Positions 5,657-7,632 of a stretch of 7,632 nucleotides of DNA are shown in pieces (positions within the stretch are counted from its first letter, which is position 1; each line of letters opens with the position of its first letter). This stretch comes from Candidatus Nomurabacteria bacterium (GTDB taxonomy: Bacteria > Patescibacteriota > Minisyncoccia > Phycocordibacterales > UBA9973). Below the pieces are notes generated by a model. The model ran no database searches and was not told where the DNA came from. It saw nothing but the letters and a program-made list of their open reading frames with translations. The position numbers and the translations under genes are program-made. Location: NCBI GenBank assembly GCA_943356425.1, contig CALRFE010000009.1, positions 5,258 through 12,889 of the forward strand, written 5' to 3'.

Positions 5657-6244
5657 ATGACGAAGAAGAAAGCACTCGTTCTTACTGCTCCGTCAGGTGC
5701 GGGCAAGGGAACATTTATGAAATACACACAGGGACTCGGTTTCAAATCAGTTTTTTCAGTTTCTTGCACGACACGCGTTCCACGAGCCGGTGAAGTTGAT
5801 GGCAAAGATTACTATTTCATCAGTATTGAAGAATTTAAAGAACGCATAGCTCGTGGCGAGTTTCTCGAATGGCAAGAAGTATATCCGGGAGGTTTCTACG
5901 GTACGCTCAGAGCAGAAGTAGAACGAATTGCAGGATTTGGCGGTATCGCACTCTTTGATGTTGATGTACTTGGAGCGAAGAATATCAAAAGAGAATTAGG
6001 CGATGAAGCGCTTGCGATATTTATAAAAGCTCCATCGGTTGAAGCGCTCAGAAATCGCCTCATAGAGAGGAACAGTGAATCGGAAGAAAAAAGAAATGAG
6101 CGATTGCAAAAAGCGCCGTATGAAATGCAATTTGAAAATGATTTCGATGAAGTGCTCGTCAATGATGATTTAGAAGTTGCAAAAAAGGATTATGTTTCGA
6201 TTTTGCAAAAACACAATATCCTTGAAAAAGAAATTGTAGAATAA
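5657..6244 (+). CDS. gmk: Guanylate kinase
   Basis: Gmk phosphorylates GMP (and dGMP) to GDP with ATP in the cytoplasm. Counting from ATG 5657 the protein has 195 residues. It has the P-loop APSGAGKGT (11-19), the GMP-binding segment SCTTRVPRAGEVDGKDYYF (36-54), FLEWQEVYPGGFYGT (69-83), FDVDVLGAKNI (100-110, the DIDVQGA motif) and the lid/adenine region RNSESEEKRNERL followed by NDFDEVLVND (161-170). An in-frame ATG at 5624 would add 11 residues. I prefer 5657 because it puts ten residues before the P-loop core, as in E. coli Gmk, and because a well-spaced promoter overlaps the earlier ATG. Neither start has a Shine-Dalgarno. The gene has its own terminator and stands alone. The product is certain; the start is about 60:40. 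Confidence 0.95.
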   Translation: MTKKKALVLTAPSGAGKGTFMKYTQGLGFKSVFSVSCTTRVPRAGEVDGKDYYFISIEEFKERIARGEFLEWQEVYPGGFYGTLRAEVERIAGFGGIALFDVDVLGAKNIKRELGDEALAIFIKAPSVEALRNRLIERNSESEEKRNERLQKAPYEMQFENDFDEVLVNDDLEVAKKDYVSILQKHNILEKEIVE

Positions 6245-6248
6245 AACG

Positions 6249-6278
6249 CAAAAGGGCTACCGAACGGCAGCCCTTTTG
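6249..6278 (+). terminator. gmk terminator
   Basis: A 13-bp stem with one mismatch (CAAAAGGGCTACC with GGCAGCCCTTTTG, loop GAAC) begins five bases after the gmk stop. The T run is inside the stem, and T-rich DNA follows. A weaker 7-bp hairpin (6284-6302) lies just downstream. Confidence 0.75.
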
Positions 6279-6336
6279 AATTTGAAAAACAACTTGTTTT
6301 TCAGTCGATTTTCATGTAAATTAATGAATACGACTT

Positions 6337-6409
6337 CCGCGGTTAGCTCAGTTGGTAGAGCGACCCCTTGACGTGGGGTAGGTCAGAGGTTCGAATCCTC
6401 TATCGCGGA
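6337..6409 (+). tRNA. tRNA-Val (anticodon GAC)
   Basis: All four arms can be drawn. The acceptor is CCGCGGT with ATCGCGG (7 bp, one G-U), the D arm is GCTC/GAGC with loop AGTTGGTA, and the anticodon arm is ACCCC/GGGGT with loop TTGACGT. The variable loop has 5 bases, the T arm is AGAGG/CCTCT with loop TTCGAAT, and the discriminator is A. The anticodon at 6370-6372 is GAC, which reads GUC (and GUU by wobble). CCA is not encoded, so a CCA-adding enzyme is required. Its 3' end is repeated downstream, once inverted and once direct. A weak promoter (TTGTTT, 17 bases, TAAATT at 6317-6322) may lie upstream. Confidence 0.95.
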
Positions 6410-6433
6410 CAAAATAAACGAAGTGCAATTTTG

Positions 6434-6563
6434 CCCGCGATAGCAAGCAAACTACTTTGCTTGCGTAGAGGATTCGAAGACCTTTTCGTTATACACGAGA
6501 AGCTTCGCTTTAAGTGCATCGAAAAGGTGTACTGCTCCTGTAGGGAGAGAATTCCTCTATCGC
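6434..6563. repeat. Imperfect inverted repeat built from copies of the tRNA-Val 3' end
   Basis: Bases 6434-6443 and 6466-6478 together read as the reverse complement of tRNA positions 6390-6409 (22 of 23 bases including a repeated TAG), split by 22 bases. Bases 6549-6563 are a direct copy (14 of 15, exact over TCCTCTATCGC) of tRNA positions 6393-6406. Between them ACCTTTTCG (6480-6488) is the exact inverse of CGAAAAGGT (6520-6528). The left and right arms can therefore pair as one long, bulged hairpin. Confidence 0.75.
6443..6464. repeat. Perfect 9-bp hairpin interrupting the inverted tRNA copy
   Basis: GCAAGCAAA pairs exactly with TTTGCTTGC around a CTAC loop. The interrupting sequence (6444-6465) is flanked on both sides by TAG, which occurs once in the tRNA original, as if a small element had inserted with a 3-bp target duplication. 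Confidence 0.7.
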
Positions 6564-6575
6564 AACCACTTCCGC

Positions 6576-6603
6576 TTGCCTTTTTTCTGTGTGGTTGTAC
6601 AAT
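6576..6603 (+). promoter_or_regulatory. Predicted promoter of the 177-residue unknown gene
   Basis: TTGCCT (6576-6581) and TACAAT (6598-6603, one mismatch to consensus) are 16 bases apart. Transcription would begin near 6610, about 15 bases before ATG 6625. This argues against the upstream in-frame GTG at 6589. Confidence 0.5.
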
Positions 6604-6624
6604 AGCAAAAAACATTCACAACTT

Positions 6625-7158
6625 ATGGAACAGACACCGAAGACCGAGCTTGTCATTGCATACTGGATCACGAGTCCGGTATTTGAACAGACGCAAAATT
6701 ATTGCTTTTTCCTTTCGAAAGAAACAGTCACACTTTTTCCGCTTGAATATGTCCGAGAACATCGCAACATGTATTTTCTTCTGGCGTTGAATCAGGAATT
6801 TCTTGAAGAGGCAAAAGAAAGCATGCTCGACCAACTGCATCAAGGCATATCGGTCATTGTGGTAATCGCCCCTGTCGTCGCGTATGAATGGGAAGCGCGC
6901 TTGCGGGATTGGATCGAGCTTGATTTTGGAAATTCGAACGATATTGAGATCATACTAGAACCGCATCCGCAAAACGAAGGAGAAAAACAGAAAAGCTTTG
7001 TATGTGTCGCACTTATAGGTGAAAATCAACCAGACGGAGGGTTTGAACATCAGGGAGAGGCGCTCGCTTCTGTCAGATATCTCAAGTATGCAGATTTCAA
7101 TCGAGCTCTTGCTATAAGTCCACAATCAAAAAAACAATTATTTCCCGAATCAAATTGA
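6625..7158 (+). CDS. Conserved-looking protein of unknown function, 177 residues
   Basis: I do not recognise this protein. It has no signal peptide; the only strongly hydrophobic run (GISVIVVIAPVVAYEWE, 74-90) is short and looks like a buried strand followed by a helix rather than a membrane span. Alternating strand-like stretches (LVIAYWITSPVF, MYFLLALN, SVIVVIAPVV, DIEIILEPHP, SFVCVALIG) suggest a small alpha/beta cytoplasmic domain. The end is polar. ATG 6625 is preferred to the GTG at 6589, which would add 12 residues, because a predicted promoter overlaps the latter. No Shine-Dalgarno is seen. It sits between two tRNA genes with its own promoter and a strong terminator, so it is a single-gene unit, and the neighbours give no functional hint. 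It could be lineage-specific. Confidence 0.75.
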   Translation: MEQTPKTELVIAYWITSPVFEQTQNYCFFLSKETVTLFPLEYVREHRNMYFLLALNQEFLEEAKESMLDQLHQGISVIVVIAPVVAYEWEARLRDWIELDFGNSNDIEIILEPHPQNEGEKQKSFVCVALIGENQPDGGFEHQGEALASVRYLKYADFNRALAISPQSKKQLFPESN

Positions 7159-7164
7159 ATTATA

Positions 7165-7203
7165 AATAAAAAAAGAGGCACATAAAGTGTCTCTTTTTTT
7201 ATT
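7165..7203. terminator. Strong symmetrical terminator after the 177-residue gene
   Basis: A 17-bp stem with one G-U pair (left arm AATAAAAAAAGAGGCAC, right arm GTGTCTCTTTTTTTATT, loop ATAAA) starts six bases after the stop codon. The seven-T run is part of the stem. The form is symmetrical, as with the terminator after murB. Confidence 0.85.
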
Positions 7204-7225
7204 GTTCATGTATTTTTAAAAAATG

Positions 7226-7234
7226 TGGTACTAT
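7226..7234 (+). promoter_or_regulatory. Predicted extended -10 of tRNA-Ser
   Basis: TGGTACTAT fits TGnTATAAT with two mismatches in the hexamer. It ends nine bases before the mature tRNA, so transcription would start within a few bases of its 5' end. No good -35 is seen. Confidence 0.4.
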
Positions 7235-7243
7235 CTCCTGCAT

Positions 7244-7330
7244 GGAGGCGTGGCTGAGTGGTTGAAGGCACTGGTTTCGAAAACCAGCATGGGAGAAATC
7301 TCATCGTGAGTTCAAATCTCACCGCCTCCG
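7244..7330 (+). tRNA. tRNA-Ser (anticodon CGA)
   Basis: Class II tRNA of 87 bases. The acceptor is GGAGGCG/CGCCTCC, the D arm GCT/GGC, and the anticodon arm CTGGT/ACCAG with loop TTCGAAA. A long variable arm (GGGAG, AAAT loop, CTC) is followed by the T arm GTGAG/CTCAC with loop TTCAAAT, and the discriminator is G, as expected for serine. The anticodon at 7278-7280 is CGA, reading UCG only. CCA is not encoded. The last bases plus the trailer recur 166 bp downstream. Confidence 0.97.
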
Positions 7331-7415
7331 CAATATTTAAATAAATGCTTCGTATGCAAAATTAGATGAGCCACAATAATTTGTTTTTCGTCAAAAACAA
7401 ATTTTCCAGCCCCGG
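7327..7415 (+). repeat. Degenerate direct repeat, copy A (starts in the tRNA-Ser 3' end)
   Basis: The first 34 bases (7327-7360, TCCGC to GCAAA) match 7493-7526 at 27 positions, and five of the seven differences are transitions. Similarity resumes at AAATTTTCCAGCCCCGG (7399-7415) against 7562-7579, with nearly the same offset. Confidence 0.6.
7378..7403. repeat. Perfect 11-bp hairpin
   Basis: AATTTGTTTTT pairs exactly with AAAAACAAATT around a CGTC loop. It lies in copy A of the direct repeat, about 48 bases after tRNA-Ser, and could act as the tRNA terminator because its loop-distal end runs into TT. It is absent as such from copy B. Confidence 0.65.
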
Positions 7416-7474
7416 ACGGAGCTTAGAGAAGTCTATTTTGGACGCTTCGCGTACAGAACTATGTGGTCACAGAT

Positions 7475-7492
7475 ATTTTTCTACTGAAAAAT
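7475..7492. repeat. Perfect 7-bp hairpin
   Basis: ATTTTTC pairs exactly with GAAAAAT around a TACT loop, immediately before copy B of the direct repeat. Confidence 0.5.
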
Positions 7493-7579
7493 TCCGCGAA
7501 ATTTAAATGAATGTTGCGCATACAAAGATCGCGTGGTGACTTCCGATAAATTTACTGACATAAATTTTCTACAGCCTGG
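7493..7579 (+). repeat. Degenerate direct repeat, copy B
   Basis: Second copy of the repeat at 7327-7415, displaced by 166 bases at its start and about 163-164 at its end. It includes TCCGC, the last bases of the tRNA-Ser acceptor, but no more of the tRNA. Confidence 0.6.
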
Positions 7580-7586
7580 CCTCGCG

Positions 7587-7617
7587 GTTTTTGCCTTGCG
7601 AGTACGCAAACAAAAAC
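7587..7617. repeat. Nested hairpin near the window edge
   Basis: GTTTTTG (7587-7593) pairs with CAAAAAC (7611-7617), and inside it TTGCG (7596-7600) pairs with CGCAA (7605-7609) around an AGTA loop. The two stems are separated by a 2+1 internal loop. Confidence 0.55.
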
Positions 7618-7632
7618 ATCGCTCCGGCTTCA

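Larger units (their letters stand above)
6410..6624. other. Non-coding stretch with tRNA-derived copies and hairpins
   Basis: No credible gene lies between tRNA-Val and the next coding region. The one long frame through it (6368-6790) starts inside the tRNA and ends inside the following gene. The stretch holds an inverted, interrupted copy of the tRNA 3' end, a perfect small hairpin, a 9-bp inverted repeat around an AAGCTT-centred hairpin, a direct copy of the tRNA end, and a promoter for the next gene at its right edge. Confidence 0.7.
7331..7632. other. Gene-free tail with degenerate repeat and hairpins
   Basis: I see no supportable coding region in these 302 bases; no reading frame of useful length is present on either strand. 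They hold the degenerate direct repeat that begins at the tRNA-Ser end and a series of small near-perfect hairpins, which points to structured or decayed mobile DNA rather than random spacer. Confidence 0.6.

Noticed and set aside
6284..6302. Second gmk terminator (GAAAAAC/GTTTTTC hairpin)
   Set aside because: The stem is only 7 A/T-rich bp and lacks a clear T tract; the hairpin at 6249-6278 is enough to end gmk.
6434..6563. Integron attC site or CRISPR-like repeat
   Set aside because: There is no conserved GTTRRRY/RYYYAAC core pair and no regularly spaced direct repeats with unique spacers; similarity to the tRNA-Val end explains the arms better.
6589..6624. GTG start adding 12 residues to the unknown gene
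   Set aside because: The predicted promoter (TTGCCT/TACAAT) overlaps this segment and would start transcription downstream of it; kept only as an alternative.
6368..6790. 140-codon plus-strand frame
   Set aside because: It starts inside the anticodon loop of tRNA-Val and ends inside the better-supported 6625-7158 gene in another frame; the protein is Arg/Cys-rich and shows no domain.

Overview
The window is a compact stretch of a bacterial chromosome of moderate to low G+C. It carries six protein genes, two tRNA genes and an unusual amount of short repetitive and hairpin-forming DNA. All genes read with the standard bacterial code, and UGA acts as a normal stop. Several features suggest a Candidate Phyla Radiation (Patescibacteria, Parcubacteria-like) genome: almost no Shine-Dalgarno sequences, very short leaders, tRNAs without an encoded CCA, a MurA carrying a helix-turn-helix domain, and small A/T-rich repeats (AGCTAAAAGCT and AATTCTAAATCC types) inserted in genes and leaders. 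This placement is an inference from style, not from a marker gene.

Layout. Positions 2-1060 (+) hold the 3' part of purB (adenylosuccinate lyase). It converges on tsaD (1075-2340, -), the tRNA t6A-modification subunit, which is enlarged by repeat-derived in-frame insertions. The probable purB terminator lies inside the tsaD coding sequence. Upstream of tsaD, on the same strand, is a 507-codon gene (2377-3900, -) encoding an XRE/Cro-type DNA-binding domain fused to a complete MurA. Divergent from it is murB (3984-5000, +). The 83-bp gap between murA and murB holds a perfect 18-bp palindrome that overlaps the predicted -10 boxes of both genes.

Next come a symmetrical terminator, a small single-pass membrane protein of unknown function (5100-5534, -), and gmk (guanylate kinase, 5657-6244, +) with its own terminator. 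tRNA-Val(GAC) (6337-6409) follows, then a 215-bp non-coding stretch containing an inverted and a direct copy of the tRNA 3' end. After that come a 177-residue protein of unknown function (6625-7158, +) with a terminator, tRNA-Ser(CGA) (7244-7330), and a gene-free 302-bp tail with a degenerate direct repeat and several hairpins.

How the genes work together. MurA and MurB catalyse consecutive steps of UDP-MurNAc synthesis. The most attractive hypothesis here is that the DNA-binding domain on MurA binds the palindrome and controls both its own operon (murA-tsaD) and murB, so that the first committed enzyme of peptidoglycan synthesis would also be its regulator. purB and gmk belong to purine nucleotide metabolism; tsaD and the tRNAs belong to translation.
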